From VAZQ01 sp963817135 (GTDB lineage Bacteria > Pseudomonadota > Alphaproteobacteria > Rhizobiales > Xanthobacteraceae): DNA of 64,000 nucleotides. Within the stretch, counting starts at the first letter, position 1. The number at the start of each line of letters is the position of its first letter. The DNA lies in NCBI GenBank assembly GCA_963817135.1, contig CAWFNG010000019.1, forward strand, positions 1-64,000, read 5' to 3'. The notes beneath the pieces were generated by a model, which saw nothing but the letters and a program-made list of their open reading frames with translations, searched no databases and had not been told where the DNA came from. The position numbers were made by a program, and so were the translations under genes. This document shows, piece after piece, positions 9,287 to 17,710 of the stretch.

Positions 9287-10498
9287 ATGACCCCCCTCCC
9301 CAATCCTCCCCCACAAGTGGGGAGGGAGCAGGCTGGGTTTGCGGATTGCAAATCCAGTCTCGCGAAGTACGCCCTGACCTTGTGCTGCGCGGGTTTGCTC
9401 GCCAGCAGCGCGGCCGCCCAGGACATCGCCATCGGCGTCTCCCTGGGCACGATCGGATCGGGTGCTTCGTTCGGTGTTGCCTACAAGAACGCATTCGCAC
9501 TGATGCCGAAGGACATCGCTGGCCACCCGGTCAAGTTCATCATCCACGAAGACAAGACCGATCCCGGCGTGGCGGCAAACAATGCGCGTAAGCTGGTGGG
9601 CGAAGAACATGTGGATGCGCTTTTGGGCTCGGTCGCGCTCTCACCCACCAGCGCAATTGCCGAGATTGCGAACGACTCCAAAACACCGCTGCTCGCTCTG
9701 GCGCCCGTTGCGATCGCTCCGGCAAAGCTGCAATGGGTCTTCGTGCTTCCGCAGCGCACCCGCCTGATGATGCGCGCGGTCGTCGAACACATGAAGGCGA
9801 GAGGCGTCCGCAAGGTCGGCTATATCGGATTCTCCGACACCTGGAGCGATTTCATCCTGAATGCCTTCACAAACGAAGCATGGGCGGGCGCCAGAATTCA
9901 GATTGTGAGCAACGAGCGCTATGCGCGCAGCGACAGCAGCGTGGCGGCACAGGCCGGAAAGCTCATCGCCGCAAATCCCGATGCTATTCTGGTCGGAGGG
10001 GCGGGCTCGGGCGGCGCGCTGCCGCATGTTGCTCTTGTCGAGCGCGGTTACACAAAGCAAATCTATCACAATCATGGAACGGTGAGCCGCGAATTCATCA
10101 CGGTGGGGGGCAAGGCGGTCGAAGGGGCCATCGCTCCAAGCGGTCCACTCATGGTTGCCGAGGACTTGCCGGACGATAATCCGATCAAGCCGGTGGCTCT
10201 CGATTTTGTAAGGCGCTACGAGCAGGCATTCGGAGCGGACAGCCGCAATCCATTCAGCGGATACAGCTACGATGCATTCCTGCTGCTCAATGCCGCACTA
10301 CCGAGCGCATTGCACAAGGCAAAGCCGGGAACGCCGGAATTCCGCCAGGCATTACGCGACGCCCTGGAGGCCATCCATGACCTCGCCGGGACGCATGGCA
10401 TCTACAACATGAGCGCGAAGGATCATTCCGGGCTTGATGAGCGTGCCCGCGTACTGGTTCGCGTGGCAAACGGGGTCTGGCGGCTGAATAGGGATTAA
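9287..10498 (+). CDS. ABC transporter substrate-binding protein, branched-chain amino acid (LivK) type
   Basis: A periplasmic type-I solute-binding protein that would deliver a small ligand, possibly an amino acid or aromatic acid, to an ABC importer. The open frame is 403 aa. A hydrophobic signal segment (LTLCCAGLLASSAAAQD) precedes a Peripla_BP_6-like body with IAIGVSLGTIGSGASFG, NNARKLVGEEHVDALLGS, KVGYIGFSDTWSDFIL and PFSGYSYDAFLLL. The first ATG (9287) lies inside a c/g-rich palindrome and gives an unlikely MTPLPNPPPQ start. GTG at 9317 is the only in-frame alternative I see before the signal, and neither has a clear ribosome site. No permease or ATPase gene is adjacent, so it is an orphan here. 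The ligand cannot be read from the sequence. Confidence 0.85.
   Translation: MTPLPNPPPQVGREQAGFADCKSSLAKYALTLCCAGLLASSAAAQDIAIGVSLGTIGSGASFGVAYKNAFALMPKDIAGHPVKFIIHEDKTDPGVAANNARKLVGEEHVDALLGSVALSPTSAIAEIANDSKTPLLALAPVAIAPAKLQWVFVLPQRTRLMMRAVVEHMKARGVRKVGYIGFSDTWSDFILNAFTNEAWAGARIQIVSNERYARSDSSVAAQAGKLIAANPDAILVGGAGSGGALPHVALVERGYTKQIYHNHGTVSREFITVGGKAVEGAIAPSGPLMVAEDLPDDNPIKPVALDFVRRYEQAFGADSRNPFSGYSYDAFLLLNAALPSALHKAKPGTPEFRQALRDALEAIHDLAGTHGIYNMSAKDHSGLDERARVLVRVANGVWRLNRD
9305..9325. repeat. short palindrome cctcccc/ggggagg at the start of the substrate-binding gene
   Basis: CCTCCCC (9305-9311) and GGGGAGG (9319-9325) flank a 7-base loop. This is a common intergenic motif in rhizobial genomes. 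Here it overlaps the apparent N-terminal codons of the downstream gene, which argues that the true start lies at or after 9317. Confidence 0.6.
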
Positions 10499-10775
10499 TT
10501 CAGTCTCCCGGATGCAGTGCAGCGCGCCAGCTTCCGCTTGCTCTTCCCGCCAATCCAGGACCGCCCCGGCACTGCCGATCCCGGGACACAAGGCCAAACC
10601 GCTTTTTTGTGATTCCCATCACAGCAAGGATAGGCGGGAAATATATTATGCCGCACCATGGGCAGCCTTTGGCAGCCATTTCGCGGGGCAACGATATCCT
10701 GTCGGCCGGTTCGCTTCGTTGGCCAACTCAAATGGGGAGCGGCCGATCATCTTACGCCTAACCTAGAGAAAACCA

Positions 10776-11630
10776 GTGATAACAGTTCCAGAACTCGCGG
10801 CCGACGCGCTTGGCACGTTCCTCGCCTCGAATATGCAGCGCCGGTTCGGTGCATCAAGCGCGCGCCTGGTGGACACCGTGCCTTCCATCGCTCGCGTTGC
10901 CCTTGAGTGCATCGGCAACAGCGACGCTCTCTATCACAACGTCGAGCACACCATGTTGGTCACGCTCGCAGGCCACGACATCATGCGCGGGCGCCAACTG
11001 CATTGCCACACTTCGCCGGAGGATTACGCCCATCTGATTATCGCCTGCCTGATGCACGATATCGGCTATGTGCGCGGCGTGCTCAACGGCGATGACGCGG
11101 ACGGTTTCGTGATCGACGGCAGCGGCCACAAGATCACGCTGCCGCGGGGCGCATCCGATGCAGCGCTTCTTCCGCATCACGTGGACCGCTCGAAGCTCTA
11201 CGTGTTGAACCGGCTGGCCGAAATGGAATTGATCGACGAGCAGCGCGTTGCGCGGGCTATCGAGTTCACCCGATTTCCAAGCAATTTCCCGCCCGATCAG
11301 GAGGATGACGAGGAAGGCTCCTTGTTGCGGGCCGCCGATCTCATCGGGCAGCTGGGCGACCCCCATTACATCCGCAAGGCGAATGCCCTTTTTTATGAAT
11401 TCGAGGAGGTCGGCCTAAACCGGCAACTGGGCTACCGCTCGCCGGCAGACCTCGTCGATCGGTACCCGCAATTCTACTGGAACAGCGTCTACCCTTACAT
11501 TCAGACCGCCATCCATTACCTCAACGTCACGGCCAGAGGCCGGCAATGGATAGCGAATCTGCACAGCAATGTATTCCGTGCCGAGCGGGAAATACCCCTC
11601 TCCGGTCCGCAGATTAACGGTGCAAATTGA
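10776..11630 (+). CDS. HD-domain metal-dependent phosphohydrolase
   Basis: A 284-aa HD-superfamily protein, predicted to hydrolyse a phosphoester (nucleotide or cyclic nucleotide) with a bound metal. Metal ligands fit H (YHNVEHTMLV, ~residue 50), the H-D pair in LMHDIGYVRGV (~90), a further H in LPHHVDRSKLY (~132) and a distal D in LLRAADLIGQLGD (~190). The start is GTG at 10776 with no strong ribosome site; the 277-bp gap before it holds nothing else recognised. There is no sensor domain. It stands alone between a substrate-binding gene and a dispersed repeat, so context does not name a substrate. Confidence 0.8.
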   Translation: MITVPELAADALGTFLASNMQRRFGASSARLVDTVPSIARVALECIGNSDALYHNVEHTMLVTLAGHDIMRGRQLHCHTSPEDYAHLIIACLMHDIGYVRGVLNGDDADGFVIDGSGHKITLPRGASDAALLPHHVDRSKLYVLNRLAEMELIDEQRVARAIEFTRFPSNFPPDQEDDEEGSLLRAADLIGQLGDPHYIRKANALFYEFEEVGLNRQLGYRSPADLVDRYPQFYWNSVYPYIQTAIHYLNVTARGRQWIANLHSNVFRAEREIPLSGPQINGAN

Positions 11631-11651
11631 ACGCTGCACCCTGATTTCCTC

Positions 11652-11758
11652 GTAGTCCGGATGAAGCGCAAGCGAAATCCGGGGAAGCTTTCCCGCATTC
11701 CGCGGAGCCTGTCATCGGGCGGCGCTTTGCGCCGGCCCGTTGGCTCCGTGCGGGCTAC
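11652..11758. repeat. dispersed gtagcccggat-type palindromic element, copy 1
   Basis: It runs from gtagtccggatgaagcgc to gtgcgggctac, with inverted ends and an internal gggcggcgctttgcgccggccc hairpin. It matches the elements at 13355, 16778, 27197, 40070, 54274 and 58663. It lies between the convergent HD-domain and rpsI genes, where it may double as a bidirectional terminator. Confidence 0.8.
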
Positions 11759-11769
11759 AAAAAAGTGGG

Positions 11770-12249
11770 TTACCGCTTCGAGAACTGAAACGACCGGCGC
11801 GCTTTGGCCTTGCCGTATTTCTTGCGCTCGACCACACGCGGGTCGCGGGTGAGAAAGCCGCCGCGCTTGAGGGGAGCGCGCAGATCGGGCTCGAAACTCA
11901 TCAGCGCCTTGGAAATGCCATGGCGCACCGCGCCCGCCTGGCCGGACAAACCGCCGCCGGAGACGGTGCAGGTGATGTCGTATTGGCCCTTGCGGTTGGT
12001 TGCGATCAGCGGCTGCTGAATGAGCATGCGCAACACCGGGCGCGCAAAATAGGATTCAAACTCGCGCGTGTTGACCATGATCTTTCCCGCCCCGGGCTTC
12101 ACCCATACCCGCGCCACCGCATCCTTGCGCTTGCCGGTGGCATAGGCGCGGCCCTGCTTGTCGAGCTTCTGCACATAGCGCGGTGTCTCCGGCGCCGGCG
12201 GCGGCTTGAGCGCGGAGAGTTGATCGAGCGATTGAATGATTTCGGCCAT
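11770..12249 (-). CDS. rpsI: 30S ribosomal protein S9
   Basis: Component of the small ribosomal subunit whose C-terminal tail reaches the P-site tRNA. At 159 aa it has the usual alphaproteobacterial length with an N-terminal extension (IIQSLDQLSALKPPPAPE). It shows the family signatures YATGKRKDAVARVWVKPG, GGGLSGQAGAVRHGISKAL and LTRDPRVVERKKYGKAKARR, ending in the conserved basic FSKR-type tail. It starts 2 bp after the rplM stop, the normal L13-S9 operon order, so the two are co-transcribed. Confidence 0.98.
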   Translation of the reverse strand: MAEIIQSLDQLSALKPPPAPETPRYVQKLDKQGRAYATGKRKDAVARVWVKPGAGKIMVNTREFESYFARPVLRMLIQQPLIATNRKGQYDITCTVSGGGLSGQAGAVRHGISKALMSFEPDLRAPLKRGGFLTRDPRVVERKKYGKAKARRSFQFSKR

Positions 12250-12251
12250 TG

Positions 12252-12746
12252 TCAGGCGCTCCTTTTATTCTTGCGATTGAGCGCGCCGATATCGAGGGCT
12301 TCCGGCTGCTGCGCCGTGTGCGGGTGATCCGGCCCGGCATAGACCCGCAGATTGCCGAGCTGGACGCGCGCAAGCGGGCCGCGCGGCAGCATGCGCTCTA
12401 CCGCCTTCTCGACAATGCGCTGGGGGAATTTGCCTTCCAGAATGGAGCGCGCAGTGCGCTCCTTGATGCCGCCGATATAGCCGGTGTGATGGCGATAGAC
12501 CTTGTTCTCGCGCTTCTTGCCGGTAAGCACGATCTTTTCGGCATTCACCACAATGACATTGTCGCCATCATCGACATGGGGCGTGTAGGTCGGCTTGTGC
12601 TTTCCGCGCAGCCGCATGGCGATGATGGACGCGAGGCGGCCGACGACGAGACCGCTGGCGTCGATCATCACCCATTTCTTTTCGATGTCGGCAGCCTTGG
12701 CCGAATAAGTCTTGGCCGAACAAGTCTTGGCCGAATAGGTCTTCAT
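12252..12746 (-). CDS. rplM: 50S ribosomal protein L13
   Basis: Early-assembly protein of the large ribosomal subunit, first gene of the rplM-rpsI operon. Signatures include KKWVMIDASGLVVGRLAS, GDNVIVVNAEKIVLTGKK, YRHHTGYIGGIKERTA and LPRGPLARVQLGNLRVYAGP. The start chosen is ATG at 12746 (MKTYSAK, the family's usual beginning); an upstream in-frame ATG at 12761 would add MKVAD. The N-terminus is odd: the KTYSA block is present three times (KTYSA-KTCSA-KTYSA) because of a 15-bp tandem repeat, which adds ten residues before the conserved core. Confidence 0.98.
   Translation of the reverse strand: MKTYSAKTCSAKTYSAKAADIEKKWVMIDASGLVVGRLASIIAMRLRGKHKPTYTPHVDDGDNVIVVNAEKIVLTGKKRENKVYRHHTGYIGGIKERTARSILEGKFPQRIVEKAVERMLPRGPLARVQLGNLRVYAGPDHPHTAQQPEALDIGALNRKNKRSA
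12696..12740 (-). repeat. three tandem 15-bp units in the rplM 5' coding region
   Basis: Units cttggccgaataagt (12696-12710), cttggccgaacaagt (12711-12725) and cttggccgaataggt (12726-12740) each encode K-T-Y/C-S-A on the minus strand. The length keeps frame. It looks like replication-slippage expansion of the first codons of an essential gene. Confidence 0.9.
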
Positions 12747-12910
12747 GTCGGCAACTTTCATGGTCTTGGCTTGCGTTGCGGCGGCATATAGCAGCCGCGC
12801 AATCGGGTCAATGGCGGCGAAATAAATTCAAGCAGCGTCAGCAGCTTGAGCTACAGGTTAGATATTACCAGCAGCAGCCAAGCCGCCCGCGCCATCAGGT
12901 GGAATGGAAA

Positions 12911-13330
12911 TCAGGAGGGTGGAATGGAATAGGTCGACGTCGCATGCGCAACCGGCACCTCGTTGCCCGCCGCGCGGACGGTGATCTCGCCGGTCGCAAG
13001 CCGCTTTCCCAGCTTGAGCAGCCGTGCCTCGGCGGTCAAATCGGTATTGGACGGCTTGCGCAGGAAATTGATGTTGAGGTTGACGGTGACCGCGAGCGGC
13101 ACCGGGCCAATCGCCGAGAGAACCGCGACGTACATGGCAAAATCCGCGAGCGCCATTATGGTCGGCCCGGAAATCGTGCCGCCAGGACGCAGCGACTGCG
13201 GGCGGAATGCCTGGCGTATCCTGCAACCGTGGTGCCACACCGCCTCGATGCTAAGCCCGCTCTGCGGATTGTATCCTTGCGGGAACTCGGCTCGCAGAAG
13301 ACGATCGAGCTCCTCTACCGTCATCGGCAT
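12911..13330 (-). CDS. PaaI-like hotdog-fold thioesterase
   Basis: Predicted acyl-CoA thioesterase of the PaaI/DUF4442 hotdog type, acting in the cytoplasm on an acyl- or aryl-CoA. The signature RPGGTISGPTIMALADFAMYVAVLSAIG resembles the usual GGxxxGGxxxxLAD helix, and VTVNLNINFLRKP matches the second hotdog strand. The open frame extends to 13402, but that extension lies in a dispersed palindrome. ATG at 13330 has GGAGGGGGG just upstream and gives a 139-aa protein of normal family length. It is isolated between rplM and a DUF3175 gene, so the physiological substrate is open. Confidence 0.85.
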   Translation of the reverse strand: MPMTVEELDRLLRAEFPQGYNPQSGLSIEAVWHHGCRIRQAFRPQSLRPGGTISGPTIMALADFAMYVAVLSAIGPVPLAVTVNLNINFLRKPSNTDLTAEARLLKLGKRLATGEITVRAAGNEVPVAHATSTYSIPPS

Positions 13331-13354
13331 TGGACCCCCCTCCCCCTGCATTGC

Positions 13355-13438
13355 GTAGCCCGGATGGAGCGCAATCGTAATCCGGGGTAAGCCTTCCCGC
13401 ATTATACTTCGCTCACGCTTCCCTCCATTACGGGCTGC
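13355..13438. repeat. dispersed gtagcccggat-type element, copy 2
   Basis: It begins gtagcccggatggagcgc and ends at ttacgggctgcg, between the thioesterase start (13330) and the DUF3175 stop (13449). The end is one base off from the gggctac seen in other copies. It lies in the promoter-side gap of the thioesterase. Confidence 0.75.
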
Positions 13439-13448
13439 GAAGCGGATG

Positions 13449-13817
13449 CTACGAAGCTGCCTTGCCGAACTGCTTGCGCAATTCGTCCTTTGCCCGCATC
13501 AGGGTTCTCTTGCGCGATTGAGGCAGGTTCTTGCCGGCACGGTTTATGTAAAATGTCAGCATCGAGAGCGCAGATCGGAACGGACTGGCTTTACGGCGCC
13601 TGCTACGCTCTGCCGAGCGCTTGAGCGAGGTGGCAATTTTTTTCGGGTCGCGGTGACTGAACACGCCTTTGTCCAGGGTGAGCGCATCGCTTTCCCTGGT
13701 GACGCGGGCGGACCAGTAGCGACGTGTCTTCTTTTTGGCGCTGCGCGAGCGCGATGTCTTCCGGGCTGCGGTCCAGCGCTTGCCGGTGCTACGTTTGTTT
13801 ACTGCTGATGCTGCCAT
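13449..13817 (-). CDS. DUF3175 family basic protein
   Basis: A 122-aa basic cytoplasmic protein of unknown function, matching the DUF3175 family by the remembered core VTRESDALTLDKGVFSHRDPKKIA, SLKRSAERSRRRK and FRSALSMLTFYINRAGKNL. The first ~35 residues are low-complexity and rich in Lys, Arg and Ser. ATG at 13817 is preferred over an upstream TTG at 13847. The composition suggests nucleic-acid contact, but no motif shows it. It is oppositely oriented to the enoyl-CoA hydratase gene at 13955. Confidence 0.85.
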   Translation of the reverse strand: MAASAVNKRSTGKRWTAARKTSRSRSAKKKTRRYWSARVTRESDALTLDKGVFSHRDPKKIATSLKRSAERSRRRKASPFRSALSMLTFYINRAGKNLPQSRKRTLMRAKDELRKQFGKAAS

Positions 13818-13954
13818 GACACCATCCGAGGAAACGACGCCCTGCAAACAAAATGCAGGAGGCGGAATAGATGTTCCACAGCCGCGCAGACTTGCGTATC
13901 CGATGCTGCGCGTTATGTAGGTGATGTAATCGGCGATTCATCGGAACTCCGGCA

Positions 13955-14788
13955 ATGAAACGCGCCTCCCCTATCCATGCCGAAGCCGAAGTTGCGAGCG
14001 AACAGCCGCTGCTGCGGGAGAAAATCGACGACATCGCCGTTCTCACACTCAATCGACCCGATGCCCGCAATACACTTTCTGAGGCGATGCTCACGGCGCT
14101 GCGCCGCGAGCTTGCGGAAATTGCGGTGCAGAGACAAATCCGCGCCGTCGTGCTCGCCGCCAACGGGCCGGCATTCTCGGCCGGACACGATCTCAAGGAG
14201 CTGAACGCGCATCGCGCCGATGCCGATCAAGGCCGCGCCTATACGCACAGCATCATGGAAAGCTGCAGCACGATGATGCTCGCTATCCTGCGCCTGCCGC
14301 AGCCGGTGATCGCCGCCGTCGAGACAACCGCGACCGCGGCGGGATGTCAGCTGGTCGCGACCTGCGATCTCGCTGTGGCATCGAGCAGCGCCAGGTTCGC
14401 CACGCCGGGCGTTAACATCGGATTGTTCTGCTCGACGCCCATGGTCGCGCTGTCGCGCAACATTGCGCGCAAGCATGCCATGCAAATGTTGCTTACCGGC
14501 GAGCTGATCTCATCCGACGAAGCATTTCGCATCGGCCTGATCAATCGCATCGTCGAGCCTGGCGCCGCGCGCGAGCAAGCTTTGCAATTGGGCCGCCTCA
14601 TCGCCAGCAAATCGGCGGCGGTGGTCAAGCTCGGAAAGGAAGCCTTCTACCGCCAGATCGAGATGGGCGTCGCGGACGCGTATGACTACGCCTCCCAGGT
14701 CATGGTGAAAAACATGATGGCGCGCGATGCAGCCGAAGGCATTTCCGCGTTTGTCGAGAAGCGTCCGCCCAAATGGCAGGATCGTTGA
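13955..14788 (+). CDS. enoyl-CoA hydratase/isomerase family protein
   Basis: Crotonase-fold enzyme, expected to add water to, or rearrange, an enoyl-CoA. At 277 aa it has normal length. Seen are the CoA-binding/oxyanion segment NGPAFSAGHDLKEL (~residues 70-83), ATAAGCQLVATCDLAVAS (~128-145) with the second oxyanion position, and FATPGVNIGLFCSTP. ATG at 13955 has GGAACTCCGG-like purines ahead. It is followed 8 bp later by a CoA-binding protein in the same direction, so they likely form an operon, which fits a role in acyl-CoA metabolism. The exact substrate cannot be assigned; the usual second glutamate is not obvious, so it may act as an isomerase or hydrolase. Confidence 0.88.
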   Translation: MKRASPIHAEAEVASEQPLLREKIDDIAVLTLNRPDARNTLSEAMLTALRRELAEIAVQRQIRAVVLAANGPAFSAGHDLKELNAHRADADQGRAYTHSIMESCSTMMLAILRLPQPVIAAVETTATAAGCQLVATCDLAVASSSARFATPGVNIGLFCSTPMVALSRNIARKHAMQMLLTGELISSDEAFRIGLINRIVEPGAAREQALQLGRLIASKSAAVVKLGKEAFYRQIEMGVADAYDYASQVMVKNMMARDAAEGISAFVEKRPPKWQDR

Positions 14789-14796
14789 ACGCTGCC

Positions 14797-15354
14797 ATGG
14801 ACCACGACAATTATCCCGATACTTACATTCGCGGCATTCTCAATACCGTGAAGACCATCGCCATGGTGGGGGTTTCCGCCAATACCAGCCGGCCCAGCTA
14901 TTTCGCGTTCAAATATCTCATGGAGCGCGGCTACCGAATGATCCCGGTCAATCCCGGTCTCGCCGGAGGGGAACTGCTCGGGCAGAGAGCGTACGCCAGT
15001 CTCGCCGACATCCCGGAGGCGATCGACATGGTGGACATTTTTCGCGCCTCGCAACATGCAACGGCCATTGTCCAGGAAGCACTCGCGCTTTCGCCTCGCC
15101 CGCAGGTGATCTGGATGCAGCTCGGCATTCGCAATGACGAAGCTGCGCGGCTCGCCGAGCAGAACGGTCTCAAGGTGGTGATGAATCGCTGCCCGAAAAT
15201 CGAGTACGGCCGGCTGTCATCGGAAATTGCCTGGATGGGCGTAAACACCCGCACGCTCACGGCCAGGAAGGCGCAACTTTTCGGTCGCGGCATTCAGCGC
15301 ATGGCGCTCAACCGCATTACCGTGCCCGGGGGCACGACCAAAGAGGCGCCGTAG
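14797..15354 (+). CDS. CoA-binding (YccU-type) protein
   Basis: Rossmann-fold CoA-binding domain protein of the YccU/CoA_binding_2 family, 185 aa. TIAMVGVSANTSRPSYFAFKYL (residues ~16-37) is the nucleotide/CoA-binding loop, followed by GYRMIPVNPGLAGGELLGQ and VIWMQLGIRNDEAARLAEQNGL. VVMNRCPKIEYGRL carries the conserved C-P-x-I-E motif. ATG at 14797 lies 8 bp after the preceding enoyl-CoA hydratase stop; a TTG at 14773 would overlap that gene. These proteins bind CoA, but the reaction is unknown. Pairing with a crotonase enzyme suggests a shared acyl-CoA role. Confidence 0.88.
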   Translation: MDHDNYPDTYIRGILNTVKTIAMVGVSANTSRPSYFAFKYLMERGYRMIPVNPGLAGGELLGQRAYASLADIPEAIDMVDIFRASQHATAIVQEALALSPRPQVIWMQLGIRNDEAARLAEQNGLKVVMNRCPKIEYGRLSSEIAWMGVNTRTLTARKAQLFGRGIQRMALNRITVPGGTTKEAP

Positions 15355-15488
15355 GCGCCTCGGCGCGGAGATAGTTTTGCCATTTTGCCTCGGCGTGTAT
15401 CATTGCGATACACAAGCGATACACGAAAACGCATAACCCTCGTTCTCGCCTCTTTTTCTTCTCGGGCTAATCCGAAACACAGGACCCC

Positions 15489-16769
15489 ATGACCGACCGC
15501 AAACCAGGCTTTGCCACGCTCGCCATCCATGCCGGCGCCCAGCCCGACCCGACCACCGGCGCGCGTGCGACGCCAATCTATCAGACCACGTCGTTCGTGT
15601 TCGAGGACGTGGATCATGCCGCCTCGCTGTTCGGGCTGCAGACATTCGGCAACATCTATACGCGCATCGGCAATCCGACCAATGCAGTGCTGGAGGAGCG
15701 CGTGGCGGCGCTTGAAGGCGGCACCGCCGGGCTCGCCGTCGCATCCGGACACGCCGCTCAAGTCGTGGTCATGCACTGCCTGATGCGGCCGGGCGATGAG
15801 TTCGTCGCCTCCAAGAAGCTTTACGGCGGATCGATCAACCAGTTCAACCACGCCTACAAAAACTTCGGCTGGAACGTGGTATGGGCCGATCCCGACGACA
15901 TCGTCACGTTCGAACGCGCGGTCAGCCCCAAGACCAGGGCGATCTTCACGGAATCCATTGCCAATCCGGGAGGCGTCATCACCGATATCGAAGCAGTCGC
16001 AAAGGTCGCCAAGAACGCGGGTGTGCCGCTCATCGTCGATAACACGCTGGCGACGCCCTATCTGTGCAAGCCGATCGATTACGGCGCCGACATTGTGGTG
16101 CATTCGCTCACAAAATTTCTCGGCGGGCACGGCAATTCCATCGGCGGGCTTATTGTCGACGGCGGCACCTTCAATTGGTCGCGGGAAAAACGTTACCCAA
16201 TGCTGACCGAGCCGCGGCCGGAATATCACGGCATCGTGCTGCACGAGACATTCGGCAATTTTGCATTTGCCATCGCCTGTCGCGTGCTGGCACTACGCGA
16301 CCTTGGACCGGCGCTTTCGCCGTTCAATGCGTTCCTCATTCTCACCGGGATAGAGACGCTGCCGCTGCGCATGCAGCGTCACTGCGACAACACGCTGGTG
16401 GTGGCGCAATGGCTTGCCAATCACAAAAGCGTTGCCTGGGTCAGCTATCCCGGCCTGCCCGGCGATCGCTATCACAACCTTGCCAAAAAATACGTGCCGA
16501 AGGGCGCAGGCTCGGTCTTCACCTTCGGCCTCAAGGGCGGCTACGACGCCGGCGTGAAGCTCGTCTCCAACGTGAAGCTCTTCTCGCACCTGGCCAATAT
16601 CGGTGACACGCGCTCGCTCATCATTCATCCCGCCTCGACGACCCATCGGCAACTCACCGACGCGCAGAAGGCGCAAGCAGGCGCCGGCGTGGACGTTGTG
16701 CGGCTGTCGATCGGGCTCGAAGACAAAGAAGACATCATCGCCGATCTCGAACAGGCTTTAGCGGCGTAG
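15489..16769 (+). CDS. metY: O-acetylhomoserine sulfhydrylase
   Basis: PLP enzyme of the Cys/Met metabolism family, converting O-acetyl-L-homoserine and sulfide to homocysteine and acetate in the cytoplasm for methionine synthesis. The 426-aa length suits MetY. PLP contacts include YTRIGNPTNAVLEERVAALEGG (residues ~57-79) and VDNTLATPY; the Schiff-base Lys is K209 in VVHSLTKFLGGHG. The C-terminus ends VVRLSIGLEDKEDIIADLEQAL, as in the family. ATG at 15489 follows CAGGACCCC. No neighbouring sulfur genes are seen. A gamma-lyase or O-succinylhomoserine sulfhydrylase cannot be fully excluded, but length and motifs favour MetY. Confidence 0.92.
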   Translation: MTDRKPGFATLAIHAGAQPDPTTGARATPIYQTTSFVFEDVDHAASLFGLQTFGNIYTRIGNPTNAVLEERVAALEGGTAGLAVASGHAAQVVVMHCLMRPGDEFVASKKLYGGSINQFNHAYKNFGWNVVWADPDDIVTFERAVSPKTRAIFTESIANPGGVITDIEAVAKVAKNAGVPLIVDNTLATPYLCKPIDYGADIVVHSLTKFLGGHGNSIGGLIVDGGTFNWSREKRYPMLTEPRPEYHGIVLHETFGNFAFAIACRVLALRDLGPALSPFNAFLILTGIETLPLRMQRHCDNTLVVAQWLANHKSVAWVSYPGLPGDRYHNLAKKYVPKGAGSVFTFGLKGGYDAGVKLVSNVKLFSHLANIGDTRSLIIHPASTTHRQLTDAQKAQAGAGVDVVRLSIGLEDKEDIIADLEQALAA

Positions 16770-16777
16770 CGCTCGTT

Positions 16778-16860
16778 GTAGCCCGCGTGGAGCGAAGCGT
16801 GAGCGAAGCGCAATGCGGGGAAGACTGATCCCGGATTGCGCTGCGCTCCGTCCGGGCTAC
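16778..16860. repeat. dispersed gtagcccggat-type element, copy 3
   Basis: It spans gtagcccgcgtggagcg to cgctccgtccgggctac, with strong inverted arms, between the convergent metY and enoyl-CoA hydratase genes. The stop codon of the latter (cta at 16857-16859, read tag on the minus strand) lies inside the final gggctac of the element. Confidence 0.8.
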
Positions 16861-17606
16861 GACTTGCGCAGGGTACGGCTCACATAATCGCGAATGCGGC
16901 CGATGGTTTCGGGTGAGGTCCAGATGCGCTCGACCTCGGAGTCGACGGCAGCCGCGTTTCTCGTACGTGCGAGCGCTCCCTCTCGCATCTGCCGTTTGGT
17001 CAAGGCAAAGGCAGCATGCGGCAAGTCGGCAAGTTGCCTTGCGCAGGCGACCGCCTCCCCCATGAGCGCGTCCGGCTCGCTCAGCGCGTGCAGCAGTCCG
17101 CGCGCCAGCGCGTCGCTGGGAGCGTATCGCGCGCCGCTGTAGACGGCTTCAGACAAAAACTGCGGCGCGACGGCACACTGCATGATCTCCATGGCGATCG
17201 GCGGAAATGGAACGCCGACCAGAAGTTCGGTTACGCCGATACGCCCTGCATCCCGGCGCATCATGCGGTGGTCGGCGGCACAGGCAAGCACGCATCCGCC
17301 GGCAATGGCGTGACCGTTGATCGCGGCGACGACCGGTTTGTCACAAACGAACACCGCCGCAAACATGGCGTTCAGCACCGGCAGGAATGTGCGGATGTAT
17401 TCCGCGCCTCCGTCAGCGAGACGCAGGAGATCAACTCCGGCGGAAAAGATATTGCCGCTACCGGTGATGACCACGGCCCGGCTGGATGCCTGCGCTTCCC
17501 CGAAACGAGCGGTAAGCGCTTCGCAGAATTCGCGGCTCATCACGTTGGCCTTGCCGTCGGCCATGCGCACGACGGCGATGCCGTCCTGTTTGCTCAACTC
17601 GATCAT
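16857..17606 (-). CDS. enoyl-CoA hydratase-related protein
   Basis: A 249-aa crotonase-superfamily protein. Key segments are ITGSGNIFSAGVDLLRLADGG (oxyanion hole 1, residues ~46-66), AAINGHAIAGGCVLACAADHR (~91-111) and IGVTELLVGVPFP. Catalytic glutamates of true hydratases are not evident, so the reaction (hydratase, isomerase or hydrolase) is uncertain. ATG at 17606 gives MIELSKQDGIAVVRM, the typical family start; the longer frame to 17675 crosses a dispersed palindrome. The stop codon is donated by the flanking repeat, so the C-terminus may have been altered by insertion of the element. Confidence 0.85.
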   Translation of the reverse strand: MIELSKQDGIAVVRMADGKANVMSREFCEALTARFGEAQASSRAVVITGSGNIFSAGVDLLRLADGGAEYIRTFLPVLNAMFAAVFVCDKPVVAAINGHAIAGGCVLACAADHRMMRRDAGRIGVTELLVGVPFPPIAMEIMQCAVAPQFLSEAVYSGARYAPSDALARGLLHALSEPDALMGEAVACARQLADLPHAAFALTKRQMREGALARTRNAAAVDSEVERIWTSPETIGRIRDYVSRTLRKS

Positions 17607-17630
17607 ATCTTCACGTTGGATTTTCGTTTG

Positions 17631-17678
17631 AGCATGATCTTTTTCCGAAAACCGGTACCCACTTTTCGAGATCATGCT
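17631..17678. repeat. rhizobial palindrome agcatgat...atcatgct
   Basis: AGCATGAT (17631-17638) and ATCATGCT (17671-17678) are inverted ends enclosing cttttt-ccgaaaaccggtaccca-cttttcgag. This is a widespread intergenic element of the order, here 25 bp upstream of the enoyl-CoA hydratase start. Confidence 0.8.
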
Positions 17679-17710
17679 CTACGCCGCATGGACGCGGCGG
17701 AAGTTGAGAC

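Noticed and set aside
11740..12327. Plus-strand 195-aa frame over rpsI/rplM
   Set aside because: It is antisense to two ribosomal protein genes with full family signatures.
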